Below, piece after piece: positions 8,728-17,457 of a DNA stretch of 64,000 bases (position 1 is the stretch's first letter; every line of letters starts with the position of its first letter). The translations under genes were made by a program, and so were the position numbers. Source of the stretch: Staphylococcus argensis (GTDB lineage: Bacteria > Bacillota > Bacilli > Staphylococcales > Staphylococcaceae). The stretch spans positions 463,768 through 527,767 of the forward strand of contig NZ_PPPX01000016.1 in assembly GCF_002902305.1 (NCBI RefSeq). Direction: 5' to 3'. The notes under the pieces are model-generated. The model had not been told where the DNA came from, did no database searches, and saw only the letters and a program-made list of their open reading frames with translations.

Positions 8728-10725
8728 TTATCTTTCTCGATCCCAATAACGTACACGTTCGAATGCTTGAACGATAGCTGTTGGGTCGTCAGAAGTGATG
8801 ACACCTGGCGCGTCAAAGTTCACTTTACTATTAGCCATTTGTTCTTTCGCTTTCTCATTTACAACAATTGGTTTGTTGTGTTTGTAAGCGAGTTCCGCAA
8901 ACTCTTCAGCTGCAGGATGCATATCTGAACCATCTGAGATCACGATCAAGCTATCGAAGAGTGTTGGATGTGCAGTGTCATATGTTTCAGTGATACCGAA
9001 GTCTTCTGAAATTGCTTTAGGGTGCGGACCGACAAAGGCATAGTTAAGATGCTTGTCTGCAAAGACTTGCGCATAAGATTTCAATGTTTCTTCACTGATA
9101 TCACCGTTTGTCGCTACTGCTACTGAGTGACCTTCGAGTGGAATGTTGTATTTCGTCATTGTAAGTTGACTATCTTTCGCATCTGTTTGAACTTCTTCAT
9201 TCTCTTCAGGAAGTTCAACACCAACATTCTCTGCAACGCGTTCTGCGAGTTCACGGTCAACTTTATTCAATTGATTTACCGCATTTTGCTTAACGCCAAT
9301 GTCTTTACATTTACCGATTTCGAATGAGAAACCATCAACAGTATGATCGAATTCAGGTTGCGTTAAACTGTTGAGATACAGTTTCGCTTGAGTGTAGTAG
9401 TCTTTAAAGCTTTCACTACGTTTGCGAATCTTGCGACCTTCTACTTTCTCTTGATAGTGCTCATAACCGCCTTCTTCACGTGGTGTCGTATGAGGGTCAT
9501 TGTTGTTAAGGTAGTTTTTATGATAAGCTGTTTGACCTTCGTGCTTGTTCATTTGATGCATACCGTCACGTTGGTTATTATGCACTTCGTTTACTGGGCG
9601 GTTGATAGGGATTTGGTTAAAATTAGGTCCGCCAAGTCTTGAAATTTGTGTATCTGTGTATGAGAATAAACGACCTTGTAATAATGGGTCATTTGAGAAG
9701 TCGATACCAGGAACGATATGACCAGGGTGGAAAGCAGCTTGTTCTGTTTCATCAAAGACGTTCGTTACGTTTTGATTTAAAGTCATCTTACCTACGATCT
9801 TCACAGGAACTTGATCTTCTGGCCAAATCTTAGTTGGATCTAAGATATCAAAGTCGAAATCAAATTCTTGTTCTGGACGGATGATTTGTAAGCCTAACTC
9901 CCATTCAGGGTAGTCGCCTTTCTCGATAGATTCGTATAAATCTTTACGGTGGAAGTCGACATCTTTACCGTGAAGGATTTGCGCTTCGTCCCAAACTAGA
10001 GATTCAAGACCTTGTTTCGGTTTCCAATGGAATTTCACGAAGTAAGATTGACCTTCTTTATTCACTAAGCGGAATGTGTGAATGCCGAAACCTTCCATTT
10101 GTCTGAAGTTCTTAGGAATACCGCGGTCACTCATTGCCCACACTGCAGTATGAGTAGACTCAGGGTTCTGAGCGAAGAAATCCCAGAATGTATCGTGCGC
10201 TGAACCACCTTGAGGTACTTCGTTATGAGGTTCAGGTTTAACCGCATGAATTAAATCAGGGAATTTAATTGCATCTTGGATAAAGAAGACTGGAATATTA
10301 TTACCTACGAGGTCAAAGATACCTTCGTCAGTGTAGAATTTCGTCGCGAAACCGCGTACGTCACGCACTGTATCAGGTGAACCTTTAGAACCTTGAACAG
10401 TTGAGAATCTTACAAAGACAGGTGTTGTTTTTTCAGGATGAGTTAAGAAATCAGCTGATGTATATTCAGATAAGTCCTCATATACTTGGAACTCACCGTG
10501 TGCACCGAAACCACGCGCGTGCACGATACGTTCAGGAATACGTTCGTGGTCGAAATGCATGATTTTTTCTCTGAAATGGAAGTCTTCAAGTAGACTTGGA
10601 CCACGATCGCCGACTGTTAATGTGTTTTCATCTTCACTAATTTTCACGCCATTGTTCGTCGTCATGGCTTGTTGATCATTATTTTTACGAAATTGTTGCA
10701 ATTGTTCTTGCTTTTTATTAGACAT
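8728..10725 (-). CDS. katE: Large-subunit (clade 2) heme catalase
   Basis: Dismutates hydrogen peroxide. At 665 residues it is far longer than the roughly 505-residue small-subunit KatA of S. aureus. The extra C-terminal 150 residues form the DJ-1/PfpI-like domain of large catalases such as B. subtilis KatE. Visible catalytic residues: distal His69 in RIVHARG, Asn142-Asn143 in LVGNNIPVFF, and Arg352 and heme-ligand Tyr356 in GRLFSYTDTQ. A GGAGGAA site precedes the ATG. No PerR box is visible; a weak GTTTTG-N14-GGAATA match to SigB lies upstream. It sits in the middle of the ahpCF-nfrA peroxide/redox block. Confidence 0.9.
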   Translation of the reverse strand: MSNKKQEQLQQFRKNNDQQAMTTNNGVKISEDENTLTVGDRGPSLLEDFHFREKIMHFDHERIPERIVHARGFGAHGEFQVYEDLSEYTSADFLTHPEKTTPVFVRFSTVQGSKGSPDTVRDVRGFATKFYTDEGIFDLVGNNIPVFFIQDAIKFPDLIHAVKPEPHNEVPQGGSAHDTFWDFFAQNPESTHTAVWAMSDRGIPKNFRQMEGFGIHTFRLVNKEGQSYFVKFHWKPKQGLESLVWDEAQILHGKDVDFHRKDLYESIEKGDYPEWELGLQIIRPEQEFDFDFDILDPTKIWPEDQVPVKIVGKMTLNQNVTNVFDETEQAAFHPGHIVPGIDFSNDPLLQGRLFSYTDTQISRLGGPNFNQIPINRPVNEVHNNQRDGMHQMNKHEGQTAYHKNYLNNNDPHTTPREEGGYEHYQEKVEGRKIRKRSESFKDYYTQAKLYLNSLTQPEFDHTVDGFSFEIGKCKDIGVKQNAVNQLNKVDRELAERVAENVGVELPEENEEVQTDAKDSQLTMTKYNIPLEGHSVAVATNGDISEETLKSYAQVFADKHLNYAFVGPHPKAISEDFGITETYDTAHPTLFDSLIVISDGSDMHPAAEEFAELAYKHNKPIVVNEKAKEQMANSKVNFDAPGVITSDDPTAIVQAFERVRYWDRER

Positions 10726-10926
10726 ACTATTCCTCCACTTTCTTACTCTTTTTTATTCCACGATTATTAAAAACAAAACGTTATTCAAAGCGACAGTGAA
10801 TTGAAATGGAGAGTTATTCGTTGTGTGATTAAAAGGTTTGTTTGCTAGTTGTCGAATACTTTTACAATTGATATAAAAATACCCAGCTAAGACTGCAATA
10901 GCTGAGTACTAAAGAATATAGTATAT

Positions 10927-11059
10927 TTTGTTTTTTTGACGAGCTTTCGCTTGCTTAGGGGGCTGCATTCAACTAATTCTTATCGCTCAAAGAGCTCTAA
11001 GAATGGATTTTCATTGCAGCCTTAATCCCTCAAGCGTCTCAAGCCGTCTTTAAAACAAA
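10927..11059. repeat. Long imperfect palindrome upstream of catalase
   Basis: About 130 bp with nested dyads: outer TTTGTTTT..GACG / CGTC..AAAACAAA, then CGCTTG/CAAGCG, GCTGCA/TGCAGC, and a central ATTCTTA..GCTC / GAGC..TAAGAAT hairpin with a CAAA loop. The same type of element occurs at 1018-1142. Apart from this palindrome and the terminator at 11225-11269, the 10726-11277 gap holds nothing recognisable. Confidence 0.55.
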
Positions 11060-11212
11060 GGTTAATATAGTTATTTAAAGAAATATTAATAGTTTTTGCT
11101 TAGTAGTATTACAAGAATAAAATTGCCTAGAATATCTACTCAATTCAAAAAATTAACTTACTTCATTACAATCACAATGGATTAAATTCAACCTTGTCTT
11201 TGTCTTTTATTT

Positions 11213-11269
11213 AAGAGTAATAAAAGAGAATGAAACAGAAATCTATTTAATTTCATTGTTTCATTCTCT
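11213..11269 (-). terminator. Terminator of the hydratase gene
   Basis: GAGAATGAAA..TTTCATTCTC stem with an inner GAAAT/ATTTC, followed by TTTTATTA on the minus strand, directly after the stop codon region of the gene at 11278. Confidence 0.75.
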
Positions 11270-11277
11270 CAAAAACA

Positions 11278-12054
11278 TTATTTAAATGTCACTTTCACAC
11301 TACCGACATCAGTATAAGATGCTTCGTAAGTGCCTTTCTTAACCGGAATTGGAGAGATAAAGGTACCAGAGGAAATCACTTGTCCGGCTTTCAAATGCTT
11401 GCCATGATCGGCGAGTTTCTTCGCTAACCATTGTACAGATTTCACTGGATTGCCAAGGACTTCAGTTGAGTCTCCAGTTTCGATTTCTTCACCGTTGAAT
11501 GATAAGGATAATTGAATTTCAGCGAATTTATCGTAAGAGAGTGGTGCAACTTCTTCTCCAACGACAATTAATCCTGTAGCCGTGTTATCCGCAAGTAAGT
11601 CTCCGAGTGTGAAGTTAGGGAACCAGTCTTGATAGCGTGCGTCTGGTACTTCGATGCCAGGTGCGATGCGTACGCTATCTAATACTTCTTCGGCACTAGG
11701 GTCTTGAGGTAAGTCTGCCGTCAGTATAAACATGATTTCTGGTTCGATAAGTGGGTCAAATAAATCAGAAACTGCGATTTCACTCTCATGTTTAAAGACT
11801 TTATTCGACAATATTGTGCCATATGCAGGTTCGTGTGTATTAGCGATGCTTTGGGTATCGGCACTTGTCATGCTGACTTTGTAGCCGGCCACCTCTACGT
11901 TCTGTGCATCTTTAAGTTGCTCGATGAGTAAGTCTTGCGTTGCGTAAGCTTCAGGTTCAGAAAGTTCTACACTTTTACTAATAAAAGGGATCGGTTCGTG
12001 ATCCTGAAAAGCTTTGAATAATTGTTGTGCAACCGCTTGATTGCCTTGTGTCAT
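11278..12054 (-). CDS. 2-keto-4-pentenoate hydratase-like protein (MhpD/FAH family)
   Basis: 258 residues of the fumarylacetoacetate-hydrolase/2-oxopent-4-enoate hydratase superfamily, metal-dependent enzymes acting on 2-keto acids. Supporting segments are the EPEIMFIL metal-site stretch, an IAPGIEVPDARY segment, a DLLADNTATGL segment and VISSGTFISPIPVKKG near the C-terminus. A longer frame reaches 12138, but GGGAGAG lies directly before the MTQGNQ methionine at 12054 and the extra 28 residues look unlike the family, so I start there. No pathway partners are adjacent; the substrate is unknown. It faces away from nfrA. Confidence 0.82.
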   Translation of the reverse strand: MTQGNQAVAQQLFKAFQDHEPIPFISKSVELSEPEAYATQDLLIEQLKDAQNVEVAGYKVSMTSADTQSIANTHEPAYGTILSNKVFKHESEIAVSDLFDPLIEPEIMFILTADLPQDPSAEEVLDSVRIAPGIEVPDARYQDWFPNFTLGDLLADNTATGLIVVGEEVAPLSYDKFAEIQLSLSFNGEEIETGDSTEVLGNPVKSVQWLAKKLADHGKHLKAGQVISSGTFISPIPVKKGTYEASYTDVGSVKVTFK

Positions 12055-12277
12055 ATAACATCTCTCCCGATTTAGAATTCTGAAAATTGTTACTAATATC
12101 TTAACGATAAATACACAATTATGCAACGGAAGAGCCAAAATCGACCGTGTAATATTGAATTTAGCTCACATTTTACCGGAAGAAGAATTCGCTTTCGCAG
12201 TTTGTTTAGCGGTTAAATAGGGTAAAATAATATCAATCATCACCCGATAGAAATTGGATGCATAAAGGAGTGAAAGC

Positions 12278-13033
12278 ATGGGGGACTATGTTTACAACTT
12301 ATTAACACAACATCACTCAGTCAGACGGTTTAAAGACCAACCGCTCCCTGAATCTGATGTTCAACACATCGTGGAAGCAGGCCAAGCAGCTTCAACTTCC
12401 AGCTACTTACAAACCTACTCTGTCATCGGTATTGACGATCTTCAAGTCAAAGAGAGCTTGAAAGAAGTTTCTGGACAGCCATATGTAGAAGATAATGGCT
12501 ATTTATTCGTCTTCGTCATGGACTATTATAGACATTCAGTCATGGACGATGAACGTCAAGAAGACTTGGAAGAAGCGTTTGGCTCTACTGAGAACCTACT
12601 CGTAGGATCTATCGATGTCGCGCTACTGGCTCAGAACATGGCGGTAACCGCAGAAGATATGGGCTATGGCATCGTCTATCTTGGCTCATTGCGTAATGAT
12701 GTTGCGCGTGTGAAAGAAATCTTAGACCTCCCTGACTATACCTTCCCGCTATTTGGTATGGCAGTAGGTGTGCCGGCAGATAACGAGAATGGTTCACCTA
12801 AACCGAGACTTCCTTTCGAAGCGGTCTTCCATAAAAACAAATATATTCATGATAAGACACAACATCGTCAGTTATTGAGACGTTACGATCAAACGGTAAG
12901 TGATTATTACCGTCAACGTACGAATGGAGAAAGAACGGAAACTTGGTCTAACCAAGTGATCAACTTTATGAGTACGAAACAACGTCTTGATATGTTAGAT
13001 GAGTTGAACAAATCAGGATTTGTGAAGAAGTAA
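12278..13033 (+). CDS. nfrA: NADPH-dependent flavin oxidoreductase (nitroreductase)
   Basis: A 251-residue nitroreductase-fold FMN enzyme. The N-terminal HHSVRRFKDQPLPE is the classic family start and binds FMN phosphate; AEDMGYGIVYLGSLRND is the second FMN segment. Length matches S. aureus NfrA, an NADPH oxidase/nitroreductase linked to disulfide and oxidative stress, and the gene sits in the same ahpCF-tcyP neighbourhood. AAAGGAG lies 8 nt upstream. A GTTTGT-N14-GGGTAA sequence at 12200-12225 loosely resembles a SigB promoter, but this is weak. Confidence 0.93.
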   Translation: MGDYVYNLLTQHHSVRRFKDQPLPESDVQHIVEAGQAASTSSYLQTYSVIGIDDLQVKESLKEVSGQPYVEDNGYLFVFVMDYYRHSVMDDERQEDLEEAFGSTENLLVGSIDVALLAQNMAVTAEDMGYGIVYLGSLRNDVARVKEILDLPDYTFPLFGMAVGVPADNENGSPKPRLPFEAVFHKNKYIHDKTQHRQLLRRYDQTVSDYYRQRTNGERTETWSNQVINFMSTKQRLDMLDELNKSGFVKK

Positions 13034-13202
13034 GAAGATAGAGGACTCTGTGTAGACGTTTGATAAAGCGGAATAGCAACGGATACGCCGAGTTCTTTTT
13101 AAACATATAAGCCTCAGAATGATTGAAACTGTGCCTCTACAGTGAATGCTATCCAATCGTTATCACTACTTAAGCTATATTCAACGCAAGGAGTTGAGCC
13201 TT

Positions 13203-13787
13203 ATGTCGCTACTACAACAACTCTATCGAAAGCTACACGACGCCCTGAATGGCTCTGTGACTCGCAACCCGTTTGCGGATTATACAGAACCTAAGATTAG
13301 CACGGAAGATTTAGAAGAAGGGTGGAAGAAGTATACACGTAAGGTCGCGATTAGTGTCAGTACTTGCGTGGATAACACGGCTGAGCGTATCTTTATCCTC
13401 ATTTCCTTTAAAAAGCACCAACCGAATATGGATATCTTCTTTCAAATGAATGGGCGGCTGATGATGTGGAATGATTTAGATGATCCGACGTATAAGCAAC
13501 GTCTGTATGATCAAGTGATTTCGCAAGCGCCTAAATTGGTGGGGTTAGTTCAGAAAGCCTATCGACGTTCTCACGCGACACCGCTCACTTATACTCAAAT
13601 CCAATATGAATTTGAGTCAGGAACGATTTATTCACGTGATGTCACGTCAAAGTGTGTCGAAAGCCAGCTTGATCGCACACCTGCGTTTCTACAATGGTTT
13701 GACGATGTGGAGGAGGAATCTAGACGTTTAACCTTAGATAGTCAGAAGGAAATGACGTGGGGACCATTCCAATCTCATTATAAATAA
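13203..13787 (+). CDS. Hypothetical cytosolic protein
   Basis: 194 residues from the ATG at 13203, chosen because AAGGAG lies 9 nt upstream; an in-frame ATG at 13146 has no such site. No signal peptide or membrane helix. The mix of aromatic and charged residues (IFILISFKKHQP, MDIFFQMNGRL) with several DD/EE patches suggests a compact soluble alpha/beta protein. I do not recognise the family. It follows nfrA by 170 bp on the same strand and converges on tcyP with a shared terminator. Confidence 0.62.
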   Translation: MSLLQQLYRKLHDALNGSVTRNPFADYTEPKISTEDLEEGWKKYTRKVAISVSTCVDNTAERIFILISFKKHQPNMDIFFQMNGRLMMWNDLDDPTYKQRLYDQVISQAPKLVGLVQKAYRRSHATPLTYTQIQYEFESGTIYSRDVTSKCVESQLDRTPAFLQWFDDVEEESRRLTLDSQKEMTWGPFQSHYK

Positions 13788-13788
13788 C

Positions 13789-13843
13789 AAGCACTCTAAC
13801 AAAGGGTCATGGTCATGTGACGATCACCTAAGTTAGAGTGCTT
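13789..13843. terminator. Bidirectional terminator between convergent genes
   Basis: AGCACTCTAAC / GTTAGAGTGCT stem enclosing a GTGATCGTCAC-like inner hairpin; it serves both the hypothetical gene at 13203-13787 and tcyP. Confidence 0.75.
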
Positions 13844-13860
13844 TAATTTAATCTATAAGA

Positions 13861-15255
13861 TTATGAGTTCTGAGAAGACAATTCGTCGTAGTGACGACTA
13901 TTGTAAGTCTCTTTGTCTAAGTGATTTGTTAATTTCGCTGTACCTGCACCTGCAAGCATAGAGTCGTTAACGTTTAATGCGGTACGACCCATGTCGATGA
14001 GCGGTTCAACTGAGATGAGTACCCCAGCGAGTGCTACTGGTAAGTTTAAAGCAGAAAGGACGATGATAGATGCGAATGTCGCACCACCGCCGACACCTGC
14101 AACACCAAATGAACTAATGATAACGATACCGATGACACTCAAGATAAATTGAGGTGTGATATCGACATTGGCTGCTGGTGCTACCATTACTGCGAGCATT
14201 GCTGGATAAATACCTGCACAACCATTTTGACCGATAGATAAGCCGAATGATGCAGAGAAGTTAGCAATACCATCAGGCACACCTAAACGTGCTTTCTGAG
14301 TTTGGATGTTAAGTGGTAAAGCACCGGCACTTGAACGAGAAGTAAATGCGAACAAGAGCACTTCTGCAGTCTTTTTAACAAATGTGGCAGGGTTTAAACC
14401 AAGCAGTGACACGATGAGTAAGTGAATGAGGTACATCACTATCAACGCTGCATAGGATGCGATGACGAATTTACCTAGCGTCCAAATCGCACCGAAGTCA
14501 CTCGTCATAATCGTATTCGCAATAATTGCCAAGATACCGTATGGTGTAAGGCGCAATACGAAAGTTACGATAGACATCACGATAGAATAAACTGCGTCGA
14601 TACCGCGTTTGAGTAAGTTACCATGCTCAGGCTGTTTACGCATCACACGTAAGAACGCAAAGCCGATAAATGCCGCGAAGATTACAACTGCAATCGTAGA
14701 CGTAGTACGTTGACCTGTGAAGTCTAAGAATGGATTAGATGGTAGTAACTCTAATATTTGTTGAGGTAACGTATTTGCCGTCATATCTTTCGCTTGTTTA
14801 GCGATTTCGCTACCACGAGAATGTTCAGCACTACCGAGATCGATACTAGATGCATCGAGGTGGAAGATGAGCGCTGATAAGATTCCGATAATTGCAGCGA
14901 TGGCTACGGTACCAATTAAGAAGATAAAGATAAATGTACCGATCTTCGCGAATTTCTCGCCAATCTTGATCTTCGTAAAAGCAGAAACGATAGAAATAAA
15001 GATGAGTGGCATAACGATCATTTGAAGTAACGCCACATAGCCGTCACCAATGATGCTAAACCAATCTGAAGTTTGTTTAGTAACGTGAGAATCCGCACCG
15101 TAAATTAAATGTAGAATGATACCAAAGATGATACCAATTGCTAACGCAGAAAAAACACGTTTAGGGAATGAAACGTGCTTTCTTGCCATTACATTTAAAC
15201 CGATAAGGAAAGCCACGAGTATAATAATGTTAATAATAATTAATAACGTATTCAT
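13861..15255 (-). CDS. tcyP: L-cystine symporter (dicarboxylate/amino acid:cation symporter family)
   Basis: A 464-residue membrane carrier of the DAACS family. It matches the TcyP subgroup: N-terminal NVMARKHVSFPKRVF, SFGLSIGQNGCAGIYPAML in the transport core, and a GVAGVGGGATFASIIVLS hairpin followed by the LNVNDSMLAG substrate and cation site. TcyP imports cystine and homologues. It occupies the same place as the S. aureus gene (after nfrA). The ATG has only a weak ribosome binding site. A CymR-like half site lies 46 bp upstream, consistent with cysteine control. Confidence 0.93.
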   Translation of the reverse strand: MNTLLIIINIIILVAFLIGLNVMARKHVSFPKRVFSALAIGIIFGIILHLIYGADSHVTKQTSDWFSIIGDGYVALLQMIVMPLIFISIVSAFTKIKIGEKFAKIGTFIFIFLIGTVAIAAIIGILSALIFHLDASSIDLGSAEHSRGSEIAKQAKDMTANTLPQQILELLPSNPFLDFTGQRTTSTIAVVIFAAFIGFAFLRVMRKQPEHGNLLKRGIDAVYSIVMSIVTFVLRLTPYGILAIIANTIMTSDFGAIWTLGKFVIASYAALIVMYLIHLLIVSLLGLNPATFVKKTAEVLLFAFTSRSSAGALPLNIQTQKARLGVPDGIANFSASFGLSIGQNGCAGIYPAMLAVMVAPAANVDITPQFILSVIGIVIISSFGVAGVGGGATFASIIVLSALNLPVALAGVLISVEPLIDMGRTALNVNDSMLAGAGTAKLTNHLDKETYNSRHYDELSSQNS

Positions 15256-15300
15256 TATTAATCAACCCACGCTTTCTATTTATATTATGGTTAAAGGGGT

Positions 15301-15316
15301 AATTCCGATATACATA
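15301..15316 (-). promoter_or_regulatory. Possible CymR site upstream of tcyP
   Basis: The minus strand reads TATGTATATCGGAATT, agreeing with most fixed positions of the CymR motif as I recall it (TAATWNNATNGGAATT). It lies just downstream of a plausible promoter (TTCTTG-N17-TATTAT, about 15318-15346). CymR control of cystine uptake is known in Firmicutes; the match here is imperfect. The rest of 15256-15554 holds no gene. Confidence 0.4.
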
Positions 15317-15546
15317 CTAAGGATAATACTTTGCATATCGTAAATCAAGAAGAAATTTTATGAGAGAAGGAGAGTAGTCTGTGATTGCGTAGTCTTGTCC
15401 CAGCGAGGTTGACTAGAATGCAAAAAAGGATTTGCTCTTTTTGAACCTATCCAACTACCATATTTCTCTCAGTCAATTTTGCCCTGTACTAACAACAATA
15501 CAAGGCGCTTACTCAATGAACCTCAATTTGTCTGTACATTTAGACA

Positions 15547-15620
15547 GTATACAAAAGTCACTCTGTGGGATGTTTCGCGTAAGAATATCGGATGGAGCGC
15601 GAGACATTGCAGAGTGACTT
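15547..15620 (-). terminator. Extended hairpin downstream of the methyltransferase gene
   Basis: A perfect 11-bp stem (AAGTCACTCTG/CAGAGTGACTT) encloses a second stem (ATGTCTCGCG/CGCGAAACAT on the minus strand, one mismatch) around an 18-nt loop, followed by TTTTGTAT. It is 99 bp after the stop of the 15719-16474 gene, so it probably ends that transcript. Confidence 0.6.
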
Positions 15621-15718
15621 ATTGTTAATTTGAGAAGATACACTTCATTGTGAAACAGAAATTGAAACTAAGGCTTAGTCAATTAACGGATGTATCTACT
15701 CATCATATTGAAACTAAT

Positions 15719-16474
15719 TTACTTCTTCACCGCATGCACGATATAGTTCATATCTTTCTTATATCGTTTCATCGTTCTAAACATCGTAAAGAACATGTTG
15801 CGATTCTCTTTCTTCAGTGCATTTTTAACAATCTTCATCGTGCCAAAGAGCCCCTCGTCATACAACATCCCAGCTGGTGTCATGAGTGTGAGTTCGCCGA
15901 TGTGAGATTCAATTTGACTGAAGCGGCTATCTTTAAAGAGTTGATACCACTCTGCGGTAGGGAGCGGCGTGACTTTCACATTGATCGCAGAACTCAAATT
16001 CTCGACAATTTCTTCTTTCTGAGCGAGATTTATAATAGCGATATCATGCGTTAAGAGCATACCGCCTGGTTTCAACACACGATAGTATTCTCTCAGTGCT
16101 TGAACTTTCGCCTTTAAAGGTAACATCGTCAACATTGCTTCATTAAGAATGATGTCGAACTGCTCGTCTTCGAAAGGTAGATTCATCGCATTCGCTTTCT
16201 GTACATGTATGAGATGCGAGAGTTGAGCATTCTCTACGTTCTTCTGACCTTGCTGTAACGCTTTCGCATTGAGATCGACGCCTTCGATGTTACAACCGTA
16301 CGTTTTGGCTAGTTGAATCGCCGTCGTACACATGTTGCATCCCACTTCTAAGACACGTTTATCTTTTGTAAAATGCCCCTTCTTAATGAGCCAGTCGGTA
16401 GCTTTGCGACCACCGGGTCTAAGACGTTTTTTACCTAATTTGGCTAAAAATGTATGGCCAGCTTCTTTCTTCAT
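15719..16474 (-). CDS. Class I SAM-dependent methyltransferase
   Basis: 251 residues. Motif I is VLEVGCNMCT (about 39-48), followed by an acidic end of strand 2 (NIEGVDLN), DEQFDIILNEAML (motif post-I) and LKPGGMLLTHD (motif III), a standard Rossmann methyltransferase of the Methyltransf_11 type. The target is unknown; the C-terminal third has no recognisable substrate domain. It starts 16 bp after scdA on the same strand, so it is probably cotranscribed with that iron-sulfur/nitrosative repair gene and shares its regulation. Confidence 0.85.
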   Translation of the reverse strand: MKKEAGHTFLAKLGKKRLRPGGRKATDWLIKKGHFTKDKRVLEVGCNMCTTAIQLAKTYGCNIEGVDLNAKALQQGQKNVENAQLSHLIHVQKANAMNLPFEDEQFDIILNEAMLTMLPLKAKVQALREYYRVLKPGGMLLTHDIAIINLAQKEEIVENLSSAINVKVTPLPTAEWYQLFKDSRFSQIESHIGELTLMTPAGMLYDEGLFGTMKIVKNALKKENRNMFFTMFRTMKRYKKDMNYIVHAVKK

Positions 16475-16490
16475 TGCGCATCATTCCTCA

Positions 16491-17180
16491 TTATCCATTA
16501 GCTAATGGTTGATATTTCTTAAACAAGACGTGGTTTTCTAAGTGAACGTGTTCGTGCGTTTCGTGTTCTAAATGCTCTAAACGATGATAGACGAGACGCC
16601 ATGTGCCACACGCTTCAGCAGGAGGTTGATAATCGTTAGTGATTGAACGAATATCTTGTAATAATTGACCTACTTCTTTATGCTCATCGACTAATTCGTT
16701 GATGATTGTCGAAGGTTCAGCTACCTCTTCGCCAGCGGATAAAGCGCGTAGTTGAGGGAATGATTCTTGATCTTCCTCCTCAATATGACCTAACAGCGCT
16801 TCTTTGAGTTGTGTATAGAGTGATTTTAACTCCACAAGATAAGGATGATTTGGACCATGTACTTTCGCTAACTTCGTAACGTAAGGGGTCAAATTCTTAA
16901 ATTCCTCTTTAAGGGGTTGGTGGAAGCGGGCTTGAATATATTGAATGAGAGATGGGCCGTCTAAATATTTCACATTAATCGTACCTGGCTCTTCAGTTTG
17001 ATCAATACTGTTTAACTCTTGTAACAACGTGTCTAAATCGACCCTTTTGTTATTGCGTGCGGCTTCTTCGATAGGAATGTCACCACCACAACAGAAGTCG
17101 ATACCATAACGACGAAAGATGTCAGCGCTCTTAGGAACTTCTGTAACGACATCTGCAACGTGCTGTGTTTGTTGAATCAT
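16491..17180 (-). CDS. scdA: Iron-sulfur cluster repair di-iron protein ScdA (RIC)
   Basis: 229 residues. The N-terminal DUF542 domain carries the Cys-Cys motif in [12 protein letters not shown] (about 25-36); the rest is a hemerythrin-like four-helix domain with iron-ligand histidines in [23 protein letters not shown] and [15 protein letters not shown] proteins mobilise iron to rebuild Fe-S clusters after oxidative or nitrosative damage. A GAGGAGG site precedes the ATG. A Fur-like box lies 56 bp upstream. A methyltransferase gene follows in probable operon. Confidence 0.94.
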   Translation of the reverse strand: MIQQTQHVADVVTEVPKSADIFRRYGIDFCCGGDIPIEEAARNNKRVDLDTLLQELNSIDQTEEPGTINVKYLDGPSLIQYIQARFHQPLKEEFKNLTPYVTKLAKVHGPNHPYLVELKSLYTQLKEALLGHIEEEDQESFPQLRALSAGEEVAEPSTIINELVDEHKEVGQLLQDIRSITNDYQPPAEACGTWRLVYHRLEHLEHETHEHVHLENHVLFKKYQPLANG

Positions 17181-17235
17181 GTTATGTCCTCCTCACTAGA
17201 TTATGGGTTCTTTCTATAACTTAAGTATATTACAT

Positions 17236-17254
17236 GAGAATGATTATCAATATT
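17236..17254 (-). promoter_or_regulatory. Fur-like box upstream of scdA
   Basis: GAGAATGATTATCAATATT agrees with the classical 19-bp Fur box (GATAATGATTATCATTATC) at 16 of 19 positions. It sits 56-74 bp upstream of the scdA start in the promoter region. Iron control of this operon is an inference from the match. Confidence 0.65.
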
Positions 17255-17391
17255 AGGGAAAACCATAATTATAGTGAGGGAATGACCTTAACAGTTGATA
17301 GTTAATGCTGTTTTTATACAAATGAGTAAGGGTAAAAGTGCATTTTAGGTGACGGAGGCGGTGTAGTCAGAGAAGCGTGTTTGAGTTAAAG

Positions 17392-17439
17392 ATAAAAATA
17401 AAACGAGCCCCGAATACCAATGAATGTCCGAGACTCGTT
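17392..17439 (-). terminator. Terminator of the coiled-coil HTH gene
   Basis: AACGAGTCTCGG / CCGGGGCTCGTT-type imperfect stem followed on the minus strand by TTTTATTTTTA, about 20 bp after the stop. Confidence 0.7.
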
Positions 17440-17457
17440 ACTATTTCGAAGTTAGGA

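Noticed and set aside
15650..16054. Plus-strand 134-codon frame
   Set aside because: Lies antisense to the methyltransferase, which has clear motifs; no ribosome binding site.
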